From: Selaginella moellendorffii
Taxonomy: Eukaryota; Streptophyta; Lycopodiopsida; Selaginellales; Selaginellaceae
Assembly: GCF_000143415.4 (NCBI RefSeq)
Contig: NW_003314280.1
Coordinates: 1,532,152 to 1,596,151, forward strand
Direction of reading: 5' to 3'
DNA: 64,000 bases
The notes beneath the pieces were generated by a model, which worked only from the letters and a program-made list of their open reading frames with translations, was not told the DNA's origin and searched no databases. Shown here in pieces: positions 21,662 through 31,948 of this stretch; the stretch's first letter is position 1, and each line of letters begins with the position of its first letter. The position numbers were made by a program, and so were the translations under genes.

Positions 21662-23128
21662 TTACAAACACAATCGAGGGAATTTCCTCTTCTTGGCGGT
21701 GGCGGAGGGAGGCGGCGGTGGCGATGGCGGCGGTGGCGGCGTTTGTGGTGGTGGCGGCGTCGGCGGTGGCGGGGAATGAAACACCTCGAGCGCCGACGAG
21801 CAGCTCGACTGCGGCGCATTTGCCCCGAGTGCCGCGATCATCCCAGACGGCAGCGCCGCTGCTGGCAAGGCCGGGAAGGGGGGATCAAAACGATCGTAGA
21901 ATCGCAGAGGCGGCTGGTTCTTGATGCGCTCCATCTCGAATTGATACACCAAGTTCCCGCGCCTTCCCGGGCCGTAGAGCATCCGCTTGACGAGATAGAG
22001 GCCGTCGTAGCTGTAGAGCGTCTTGAATCGCCCAAACTCGGCGCCCAGGTAGCCCCGGATCAAGCGCACCGCCAGCTTGTTCTTCATCGAGTTCTCCAGC
22101 GCCACATTCCCGCCCTCGAGCTTCTGGTCCTCGGTGTTTCCTTTCTTGAATCCTCCCTGGCCCGAGTAGATCACCCTCTCGCCCGCGTCGCAATTGTCGC
22201 CATAGACGCTGCTACGCTTGAGCACAACCGCGATGGCCACGGGGACACCCGGCTCCCAGTCCATGGTGTCGATCCCCGCCACGGGCAAGCTATGGATGCC
22301 CATGATCTGCATCTCCGCGCGGCACGAGAACGTATCGCCCACCTCCACGCCCGGGATGCTGCCGATCTGGCGCTTCCTGTGGTGAAGGAAGTCTTCCCTC
22401 TTCTGGAACTGGGCGGCTACCGCGAGATCGGTCCGGCTCTTCTTTCGACGCCGGACGCCATGGGCGTCGCTGGGATCGCGGCCATCGCCACCATCGCCAC
22501 TGCCCAGCAGCAATGTAGGCTGTTCCTGGAGTGCGTCGTGCGCCGCTACTGCTTCGTGGAACCTGTGGAAACGATCGAGTGATGGAGGATGGAAAGAAGT
22601 GGTTGCTCGCTCTTACCGCGCCTTCTGCTGCAAGAACTTGATTCTCATGGGATCGGGCTCCATGGGCTCGGACTTGACGATCGCCATGGTGATCGATGGC
22701 GATGACGCGCAAGAGAGCGCCGTTGCGGTTGCCTCGCCAAGGTCAGTCGCGGGGGAAAGCTCCGCATCGCCATGGCCGAGAGAAGAAGAAGAAGCCATCT
22801 CGCATGGAGGAATTTCTTGCTCCACTGCGCAAGAAGACGAAACCTCGGGCTGGACCTCTGCCGCCATCGCAGGGGATGAAATCTCTAGTGGTGAAACCTC
22901 TGCTGCTATGGTGGCCGGAGTCAAGGTGAGAGGTGGAATCCATACCGGATCATGGATCCCGAGCGAAGCCAAGAGATCAGTGCAGCTCGTTGCCAACCTC
23001 CTCAGCTCGGCGTCATCGCGAAGCTCCCACATTCTCTCGTACTGTTCTTGCGTACTGCAATACTGCCAAGTAAAAATGTATTTATTAGCGGAGGGTCTCA
23101 AGATTCTCTCTCGTTTTAAAGAAAACAA
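21662..23128 (-). CDS. SRA (YDG) domain protein without a SET domain
   Basis: Two exons: 22613-23128, then the exon from about 22564 to the stop at 21662, joined as KAR-FHEAVAAH. The first exon is acidic and Ser-rich with an N-terminal helix (QYERMWELRDDAELRRLA). The second holds the SRA fold: GSIPGVEVGDTF, RAEMQIMGIHSLPVAGID, VIYSGQGG, DQKLEGGNVALENSM, VRLIRGYLG, YSYDGLYLV. This matches the SUVH-type SRA that reads methylated cytosine. Where SUVH proteins continue into pre-SET/SET, this one has a proline-rich tail (repeated PPPP blocks) and ends KKRKFPRL, a likely nuclear signal. No methyltransferase motifs are present. The start is uncertain, because an upstream exon ending near 23066 is possible. 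Confidence 0.78.
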
Positions 23129-23254
23129 ATTACACTGCGAGATTTAACACTTGGACGCCTCTTCCCGCTACAGTAATGCGATACGAGCTCCTGCCAAGAG
23201 AGAAACGAGCGAAAGTGGTTAGAACCAGCTAATGATTGATCCAGTTTTTCGAGC

Positions 23255-26200
23255 TCACTCGCTTGATCGATGAGCATCGATCGACTCGGTCTCAGGAACG
23301 TCGATGATGCAGCTACACGAGTGTGTCAATCGATTGTCTTGGGCGATTTGCCAGCACCTCACTCGTTGATCAAGGCCAGTGCTGAAAATCCACTCGGAAT
23401 CGCTCCACACCCCTGTAGCGTCAAGCCAAAAAAGAAAAAAACAATGTACCGAGGATTTTCAAAAAGAGAAAAGAGTCCTTGCCTTTCACTGCGGAGCTGT
23501 GCGCATTGGCAACGTTTTGACGGCTGAGGACACGGATAGTACTCCCAGCGCCTATCAGCACGCAAAACCAGTAGCCAGTGTGTGTGAGAAGTAAAACACA
23601 AAAGGATAAGAGTACCTTCTTGCATGGACAGCACGGAGGAGTGAAGAGACTGATCATCTCCACCACTCACGATCGACAATGTGGAAGACGAGGTGGCGCA
23701 CACGTATAGAGAATTGACGCCGGATTGGTGACAGCAACTTAGCACGAGTACGGGACTTAGTACTGCTGCGTCTTGGGAGAGATCAGGCGAGGACTGCGGA
23801 TCTTTGAGGATTTGCTGCTGCGAGGGATGGCGCTGATGATTCAAGCGTCGGCGGGCTTTACCACCCTGGCTTCCTCTCCCGGAGAGAGGCCGCAAGCCTT
23901 GGGCTTTTTCTCTCTCACCAACGGTGAAGCTAGCGACTGAATTTGTAAGATCCCAGACGGCAATACTTCCGTCTGTGCAGCCACTGAATACGAAAAATCT
24001 GTTCGCCAGTGTTCCTGACCATGAGCATTGATAAGAACAGCTAATGGCATGTGAAAGAAAGACGAATTACCTTGCGAGAAGCAAGGGAGGACTGCGTGAT
24101 GCAGGGTCAAAACTGGACATTTGTGATGCTGGAGAACTGCGATACGAGACCTGGAACTTGTCTGAAGTGAAAAACATGCAGGGAAGTCATATAGAAGGAA
24201 ACGTACCACGTTTTGCTGGATGAGTCGAACGCCTTGACAGTAAGGATGGCATTCGACATGGCAGCCACCACAAAATAAACTGGAACGCCATCCGACTCAA
24301 CAGCAAAAACTGTCAGTGCCATATACCGCAAGTCATCCTTGTTTACGCCGCTTTTCTTGCTGAAAGTCGAGTGAGTACTGAGCCATCGTGCCGATATTTG
24401 TTCTGGCTTGTCGAAGAGTTCCCAACACGTCAAAACTTCCTTTGCACCAGCAGAGAACAGAACTGCATGCTGCATGTCGTCGATCCCGCTCGCTTCAGTC
24501 TTGCTATTGTACACACGGGTCGACAAAGCTAGTGCACGAACCGCAGAGCCACCAACGTGTTCTTCCAATGATGCGAACACTGTTAAGTCCTCCTGAGCAT
24601 ACCTGTACGGCATGGAGCTTGGTTAACAAGTATATGGATGATGTCTATAGCATTTACCTTGAAATCTGAACTCTTCCATCTTCGGAACCAGAGAAGAGCC
24701 AGTCCGTGTCAGGAAAAAATAAAATCGAGTGGACCTCTCTCCCATGCGATTGTTTTTGCAGCGCTTGCAGGGGATGCCCTTTACTCGAATCATCACTATC
24801 GTCCCAATTGCGGCAAATACATATGGTTTGTTCCTGAAAAGTTATGTGAGTTCCGAAGTAGTGAAGTATATAAGCTTGACCTTCACAAAAGCAAAACAAA
24901 ATTGAGTCTCCGGAAGTTCTCCAACAAAAGATGAATGTGGTCGCTTCCATCCACCGCAAGATATTCTTTTCAACTGCCAGTTATCTATTAGATGATAAGA
25001 TAGAAAGACGTTATTTTACCTCGACCTCGTTGGTGATATCCCATAACACAAAGTCTGCCGCTGAAAATCCTAGACCAATCCTTCGTTTTGATCCAGATAG
25101 GCATAGAACTGATTCCAAGACCGTTATTGCAGCAATCTTCTCGACTCGGTGGCAGGAAAGTACCGACGATAGCTGACCACGTTGGTAGAATACTTCGCAA
25201 ACACATCCATCTCTTCCTGTCTGTACACACAGCGCAAAGTTTCACTGCCTATTCTAAATATGTATATAGCCTTACTGATATTGTCTTGGTTCCTTCGTTT
25301 GAGAACTCGGATATTGACACATTAGCAACGGCAGATATGCCGTGCGCACCTCTGAATGAATCGAGCTCCTCAACAACAGCGGGATCTTCCATCTCGAATA
25401 AGACTGAATCAAAATGAAAGAATAGTAAGCTTCCTTTTTGATCGCCACATACGAGCACCTGTTTTAAGTGTCAGTAAATAATAGAAGCCTCAAATTGCAG
25501 AACTTGCCTGCTTTTCTAAGGACGCGTCCATGCATACAATTCGACTTGACAAGGAGGACTTGAAGTATGCCAAATGCCGCGGTCCCTCGCTAGTTTCGCC
25601 ATTCATAGCCCAGCAACGAACTCCTCCTTTCGGATCTGTTGTAAAAACGAATCTAGATGCATAGCATGATCAATGTCACACATTAGGATATGCTTACCGT
25701 GAACCAAGAGATTTACACCAGAAAGCTCCCAAGAGCTGTCTTTCTGCTTCAGCTATCCATGTTGATTGCCAGGCTATCTGCCCCTCGGAAGTGATCCTTA
25801 AGACCGTCGCCCGACCCTGGCCGCCACCACAGGCAACTAAAACCTCTTTACTGGGACATCCTTCAGGAGTTACGAGCTGTTCTTTGAAAATATCCAAGCA
25901 AACAAGAGGACTTCTTTCAGGTGTCTGTAGTATCGAGACCTGTTTCACGTCCCCAGATGGCAAGAGACTGGCGCGTTGTAGCAATCCCTGATTTGTTGCT
26001 ATGAACAGGGACGACGGTCCTTCAAAACATAAACACCGGACATATTCGCTCCTACTGCGGAAAAGTGTGAGGTCACGTACAGGAGAAAAAAAAGGTAACT
26101 TTACCTGTCTAAAAAACCATCATTCTTGCCAGTGTCTATCCGGTACATTACCATCTCTTTAGCAGTCGTAGGAATTAGAGCTCTTTCCGACAGAGAATAC

Positions 26201-27519
26201 AGCTTAATGGAAGAATCAGCTCCTGCAGTTACTAGCATAGACAGCTGACGATCAAATATGCAACGCCATATCCCACGACCTCTGCATTGTTCACGATCAA
26301 AAGCTGATCACAGACAAACGAGAGCATACTTACGTGTGCCCCTTCAGCGTCCTCAAAAGCTCCCCACTCAAAGACCAGACTCCGCATGTACAGTCCTCAC
26401 TTGCTGTTATGAACATCTATATAAACCCAAGGAAACAACATAAGATAAAAGAAAGAGCTTTTGTACAGATCGCAAGCACTGCAAACCTTTGCATCTATAT
26501 GGAGATCCCAAACACGAGCAGTATGGCCGAATAAAACAATGACAGCTTTTGTCTGAAGATTCCATATTCGAGCACTGCTTAGAGGATCAGCTAAATTCAG
26601 CTTGAAATGCAAGAAAGAATATTAAATCAAACCTTCTGTCATCTGATACCGAACCGAGGAAGCATCCATCTGTCGACCAAGTGATACGATAAATAGAACC
26701 CTCGTGTCCGCACAGTCTATGGACGATCTTGGCTTCACAGGTGCTCCCCTTGCCTCCTAACGCCCAAACAAGAACCTGACGGCAATTCAGGATTATATAA
26801 AACCGATCCAAGTACGTAAGATATCCATACCTCATTGTAGATTGTCCCAGCAGCGACTTGCAAACTCTGAATGGAATCACCACAAAGCCTCATAGAATAC
26901 AATAAGCACCTTTCTATTTAGCAATGCAATCAAAGTTCACAAAGCTTGAGAGAATATACAAACTTACCAGGACAGTGGAAGTTGGAGACTATCTTCTTGG
27001 CGGAAGTGTCCCAAAGACACACGGTATTGTCACTTAAACCGATTGCTAGAACCACATTATGGCCATCATCCTGAAAGAAAAAAAGAAAAAAATACAAAAA
27101 ATGAGAAAAATGCTTCTACTGCCTTGCTTACCTTTGTGAAGATTTGGACATCGAGAATCCACTTGGAAAACCTCGGAACGAATTGCCAGGGCTCCAGACC
27201 CTCGGAGCTCAATCGAAAGAGCTTCGCCTTTCCTTCTCCGTGAACAGCAACGATCGCCGGAGGCAATGCGCTCGACTCCACCGCGGCAGCAACGATTCCA
27301 TGGACGCGGATTCCATCAAAGACGTGCACAGACGGGAAATATCGCGCTCCCATCTCGAGATTGTAGCAATCCAGCTGCGCTCCGGTGCCTGGCAGGCAAT
27401 GCTGAGACCGCAAAGAATCCACAATGCGAGCGCTTACCCGCAAGAACAGCCCTGGACGGAAGCGCCGCGAAGCACAGCGCTGTGACATCGCCGATGTATG
27501 GGCCCTTCTCGAGCGCCAT
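23255..27519 (-). CDS. WDR6: WDR6/Rtt10-like WD40 repeat protein
   Basis: A long many-exon gene from ATG 27519 to TGA 23255-23257. Exon 1 reads MALEKGPYIGDVTALCF and joins over an intron to GTGAQLDCYNLEMGARYF. WD-type repeats follow throughout: STCEAKIVHRLCGHEGSIYRITWSTDG, ARIWNLQTKAVIVLFGHTARVWDLHID, FPDTDWLFSGSEDGRVQI, GCTDGSIAVWDLT, and at the end AHSSAVKGVWSDSEWIFSTGLDQRVRCW. Architecture and the closing repeat fit WDR6, which in yeast and human partners a 2'-O-methyltransferase that modifies tRNA position 34. The last intron appears to be GC-AG (donor GCAAGG near 23492), because only that join keeps the reading VKGVWS. It shares a 69-bp divergent promoter with PAG1. Confidence 0.82.
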
Positions 27520-27588
27520 TGGCAATAAAACCTCCCACCAGACAATATTTCTAGGGTTCTAGAAAGTGAAGTTTTAGGGCATTTGACG

Positions 27589-28927
27589 ATGAGCAGCATT
27601 GGCACTGGGGTAAGCGTCTTGGATTTGGATCCAGTCCTCTCTCTTATTTCGTCTCTCCAGTATGATCTATCGGTGACGACCTTCTCGCCGGATGGCCGAG
27701 TGTTCCAGACCGAGTATGCGAGCAAGGCGGTCGACAATAGCGGGTAAGTTTGTTGCTGCTCTAGTCATTTTCTTAGTGGATTTGTGATCTAGGACCGCTA
27801 TCGGAGTTACTTGCAAGGACGGGGTAGTATTGGTATGTGCTCCTTGGGAAAAAATGCATTAGTACAGCGATTTTATTTTATTTTTCTTGCAGGGAATAGA
27901 GAAGCTAACTCCATCTAAGATGCTCGTCGAGGGATCGAACAAGAGAATACATCATGTTCACGAGCACGCTGGAATGGTGCGATCATTTTTCTACTTCTTT
28001 TGGTTTACTTACGTTTCCTTTCGTTAGGCGGTGGCCGGGCTTGCAGCCGATGGACGCCAGGTCGTTGCTCGTGCTAGAGCGGAGGCAAAGAACTACCTGA
28101 GGTGATTGAATTGCTATCTTAGATGGATTATACTCTAGCATTTGCGAAAACTCTTTTCTTTCAGTTTCTATGGCGAAGAGATTCCCACGAGTCATCTCTG
28201 CGAGCGAGTTGCGAGCTACGTACACTTGTGTACACTTTATTGGTGGCTGAGGTACTTCAAATTCTTCCTTTATCCGTTCTTTGCGGCTTCATCGACATGC
28301 TTACTGTGCAGGCCGTTCGGCACTGGAGTAATACTTGGCGGGTACGACAGAGATGGGCCGCAACTTTACATGATTGAACCTTCCGGTGTTTCGTATGTAA
28401 GTGTGCTGGTTTTAGCGAGGATCAAGCACTGATTTTCCCCATGCAGCGCTATTTCGGTGCAGCGATTGGCAAGGGGCGGCAAGCTGCGAAAACGTAAGAA
28501 AGATTTCTCAAACAAGCACCGTGACTGTCGATCTAACTTTGCTTGTTGCATCTCACAGTGAGATCGAGAAGCTAAAGCTGTCCGAGATGACTTGCAAAGA
28601 GGCTGTTTTCGCCGTTGCCAAGATGTAAGTTTTTTGGTTTCCTCCCTGTTGGATGGATTCTTTGAACTTCCTTCCACCTGTGAAAACTAAACAGCATCTA
28701 CGGAGTTCACGACGAAGCCAAGGACAAAGCCTTTGAACTGGAAATGAGCTGGATTTGCGACGAGTCGAACAAGGAGCACCAAAAGGTCTTGCCATCGCAC
28801 TCTCGCTACGTACTAGTCCCTCGTATTTTCTAATGCTTGTTTTGCTTTCCAGGTGCCTGCAAACCTCCTAGAAGAGGCCAAAGCCGCTGCCAAAGCCGCA
28901 CAAGAGGAAGATATGGATGCCGATTAA
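27589..28927 (+). CDS. PAG1: 20S proteasome alpha subunit G (alpha-7 in plant naming)
   Basis: Eight or nine small exons in frame from ATG 27589 to TAA 28925-28927. The protein begins [27 protein letters not shown], the alpha-subunit signature. It continues with [62 protein letters not shown] and [15 protein letters not shown], ending in an acidic tail EEDMDAD. This is near-identical in layout to plant PAG1. As an alpha subunit it has no catalytic Thr and forms the outer ring of the 20S core. No lesions. Expression is probably constitutive from the short shared promoter with WDR6. Confidence 0.95.
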
Positions 28928-29345
28928 TATATCCCAGACTGACCAGTAGTAGCGACTGGAATCTCGATCACAGTGAGTAAAACGTTTGTTGCCATTCAAT
29001 CCCATCCAATTCAGCCAGGACAACAGACCTTTTTGCATTAAGAAAATACTCGGTTCTCCCAGTACGGCCTGGAGAAACAATCACATTCTTTCGTACTTTG
29101 TGAGTGCTGAGAAAGTGGAAGCGCTCCAGTCGTACGTGTCGCAAGACGCCTGCTAGCATTCGTGTGTCGACACTCGCAAGGAATATAAACATGGTGTTCC
29201 GTACACAGTATGGGGCCCAGGGTATGCGTACGGCATGGCAGCGATCGCCCGGATTTGTAAGCTTGCGTTGCATGGGTTCCTTTAGTTTTTAGGTAGGAGG
29301 GTTTTGTGCGCCCCTGGCTCGAAATATTCTCGTCATTCCATCGGA

Positions 29346-29430
29346 GTGATCGATCGAGATCGAGAGAGTGAGTGATCGATCGAGATCGATCGAGCGAGGG
29401 AGCGCGATCCTACTGTCGCGATCGATCAGG
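29346..29430. repeat. GATC/CGAT-rich low-complexity stretch
   Basis: Dense GATCGATCGAGATCG-type text upstream of the small gene at 29494, probably in its 5' leader. Between 28928 and 29345 nothing else was recognised apart from the PAG1 3' region. Confidence 0.8.
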
Positions 29431-29493
29431 CGGCAGCGCTTTCTATTTGATTGCCGCCCATTGCCGCGCGTGAGAAGGCGATCGAGAAGGGGG

Positions 29494-30092
29494 ATGGACA
29501 ATGTGCCCTTGCTCCAGGGATTCCAGGAGCGGCGCGAATGCTGTGGCCGATTCGGGAGCTGCAAGGTCGACAGCGGCGGCAATGGCGATCGCGATGTCGA
29601 TCTGGAGCGGCAGCAGCACACGGTGATTTGCAAGCTTTCCAGGTTCCAATACTACGATATGCTCACGGAGGAGGCATTCGAGGACTCATCGTCGCCTCAT
29701 CAAAATCACGGTATGCCTTCCACTCCCTTTTCTTTCTATTTGCTTGTGTGGATGTTAGTTTCCTTTGATCGATCGATGTTAGTTTCCTTGCTGGATTGTA
29801 TAGAGTTCCCTTTGATCGATCGATGTTAGTTTCCTTGCTGGATTGTATGGAGTTCCCTTTGATCGATCGATACCTCGGCATTGGAAATGCCGAGAAGTCA
29901 ATTCCTTTGCAGATGTGTGTTTGGGATTCGTGCAGCGATCTCTATTCTTTCTTTCTTTTTTCTTGTGGTTTCTATTTTTTTGCTTGCATGGTGTTTGATA
30001 CTGGCAAAGATGGTGGTGGTCCTATACGACAGCTTGGACAGCTGATTGAGGCCAGGACTGTGTGTGTAGTCGAGGCTTTACCCACCCGTTGA
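29494..30092 (+). CDS. Small two-exon protein of unknown function
   Basis: Exon 1, 29494-29710, starts MDNVPLLQGFQERRECC and ends SSPHQNH with a phase-1 donor. Exon 2, 30010-30092, reads DGGGPIRQLGQLIEARTVCV VEALPTR and stops. The join keeps frame, and the text on both sides looks protein-like, giving about 100 residues. The exon-1 end (HTVICKLSRFQYYDMLTEEAF) may form a helix. I do not recognise a family. The intron is about 300 bp, long for this window, and contains a 47-bp tandem repeat. It could also be the first exons of a larger transcript, but the stop and the next gene's start at 30244 leave little room. Confidence 0.5.
29763..29872. repeat. 47-bp tandem repeat, about 2.3 copies, inside an intron
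   Basis: Units start at 29763, 29810 and 29857 (partial), each opening CTTTGATCGATCGATGTTAG. The two full units differ at one position in the middle (TATAGAG versus TATGGAG). The repeat lies in the intron of the small gene at 29494-30092. Confidence 0.9.
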
Positions 30093-30243
30093 CATTAGAG
30101 CTTGGAAGATTCATATTACTTTGAGAGGAAGGTTTAAGAAAAGGAAAAGGAGAGGACTCAGATCCAACGGCGAGAACCCTGATACGTGGGTGACTTAGAG
30201 TCGTTTATCGGTATTTGCTACAGTCGTAGCTTGTTTGCGAGAG

Positions 30244-31827
30244 ATGGAAGAGCAAGAGGTGGTGCTCGCGACGCCTCTGATGAAAAATGAGAGTGGGGAA
30301 GGACCGAGCAGAACATACAGTGGCGAGGGGTTCTCGGCTCTCAGGCAGCTTTCTGGAAAGCGGCAATTCAAGGTGGTCAGGTCCTTTCAGGAAGGGGCTT
30401 TTGACGCGAGCATCGGCCATGGAGGTTTTTTTTTTCTTTGCCTGTTTTTTGAATGCTTCGTCGATCGCTCTGTTTGTGTGTTCTGACTGGTTTTGTTTTG
30501 TTTCTTCGGTTTCTGATTTTTTCTTGTTTGTTTTATTGGCAGGAATCCGTGAGTATAACAAGAAGCAGCGCGAAGCGCTTGCTATGTTTGAAGAGGTTGA
30601 TGCGCTGAGTCATCTGGGACAAGGACTGAGAGACGATGGTAAATCGAGTGCTGATCGGGAAGCTCTGGCTGTTAACTGCTCCAATCTGTGGAACGTCATA
30701 CTTCTTGCTTTGAAGGTTTGCTTCTTTTAAAGGTTCAAGCATTTCAGTTCCTGCGTTTTTCTTCCAGGTATATGCAACAGTAGCAAGTGGTTCTCTGGCA
30801 ATCGCGGCCTCGACACTAGATTCTCTCCTTGACTTGTTGGCTGGCGGCATTCTTTGGTTCACCCAATGGACAATGAAAAGGACGGACATTTACAACTATC
30901 CCATCGGGAAGCTGAGAGTTCAACCAGTTGGCATTGTGGTTTTCGCGGCTGTTATGGCAACTCTTGGTAAGTTTTTCTGTCGTTGTGAACTGGCATTAAA
31001 AAGGTAATGCAATGCAGGCCTCCAGGTGCTTATAGAAGGCGTGAGACAGCTTCTCGACGGGAAGCCCAAAACTCACCTAGATATGTCACAGTCGATATGG
31101 ATGATAGCGATCATGGGAACAGCCATCGTCGTCAAGCTGGGACTCTTTCTGTACTGCCGGAGCTTCAAGGACGAGATAATTCTCGCGTATGCAATGGTAA
31201 CAAGTTCTTTTTGCGCTGGTTTTCTCGGTACTTACGAGAATTCACCTCAACAGGATCACCAGTTCGACGTGATCACGAACGTGGTTGGCTTAGCGGCAGC
31301 TCTACTTGCTGATCGCTTCTACTGGTGGCTGGATCCCATTGGTGCTGTAGCTCTGGCGATCTACACCATTGTCAATTGGTCCAAGACGGTTTTCGAGAAT
31401 GCAGGTAATTGCTCTCCTATGCTACTTCACAAAGGTTCATTGTCTTAGTTCATTCACAGTGTCGTTGATCGGAAAGTCGGCACCACCGGAAGTCCTCCAG
31501 AAGCTGACTTACATGGCTTTCAATCACCACCGTGACATCCAACACATTGACACGGTCCGCGCTTACACATTTGGAGCTCTCTTCTTCGTTGAGGTTGGTC
31601 TCTCCTTTCCTAGCGAAGATTATCTCGTCTCAAGATATCGTCTCCTTTCACAGGTTGATATCCAACTTCCAGAGACGATGCCACTGAAAGAAGCTCACGA
31701 CATTGGCCAATCTCTGCAAGACAAGATCGAAGCTCTCGCAGAAGTAGAGCGTGCTTTCGTCCACCTCGATTTCGAGTGCACGCACAAACCAGAGCACCAA
31801 AAGAGCCACTTCATCACAGACGTGTAA
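30244..31827 (+). CDS. Cation diffusion facilitator, Mn-type metal tolerance protein, copy A
   Basis: Six or seven exons in frame from ATG 30244 to TAA 31827. A cytosolic N-terminus precedes [18 protein letters not shown]. Membrane segments follow, with the two metal-site motifs of Mn-CDF proteins: DSLLD in the second and DHQFD in the fifth (both DxxxD). After the last segment a cytosolic CDF domain reads [20 protein letters not shown] and ends near [12 protein letters not shown]. This fits plant MTP8-11 type transporters, which move Mn into Golgi, prevacuolar or vacuolar compartments. A paralog lies inverted at 40454-42129. The start is the first ATG in frame; an upstream TTG in frame is not used. 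Confidence 0.88.
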
Positions 31828-31948
31828 AATAGACAGAGGCGGTTCGGAGAAAGGAATCGAACCTGGAACCCCCTTGCGCTAGAGAATAAAGTTTAATTAT
31901 CCTGTTTCTAGGGTTAGGGCTCCTTGCGAGCAGAGGAAATTCTGGAGG

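Noticed and set aside
21743-22582. 279-codon plus-strand frame opposite the SRA exon
   Set aside because: The minus strand has a full SRA fold; the plus frame has no motif.
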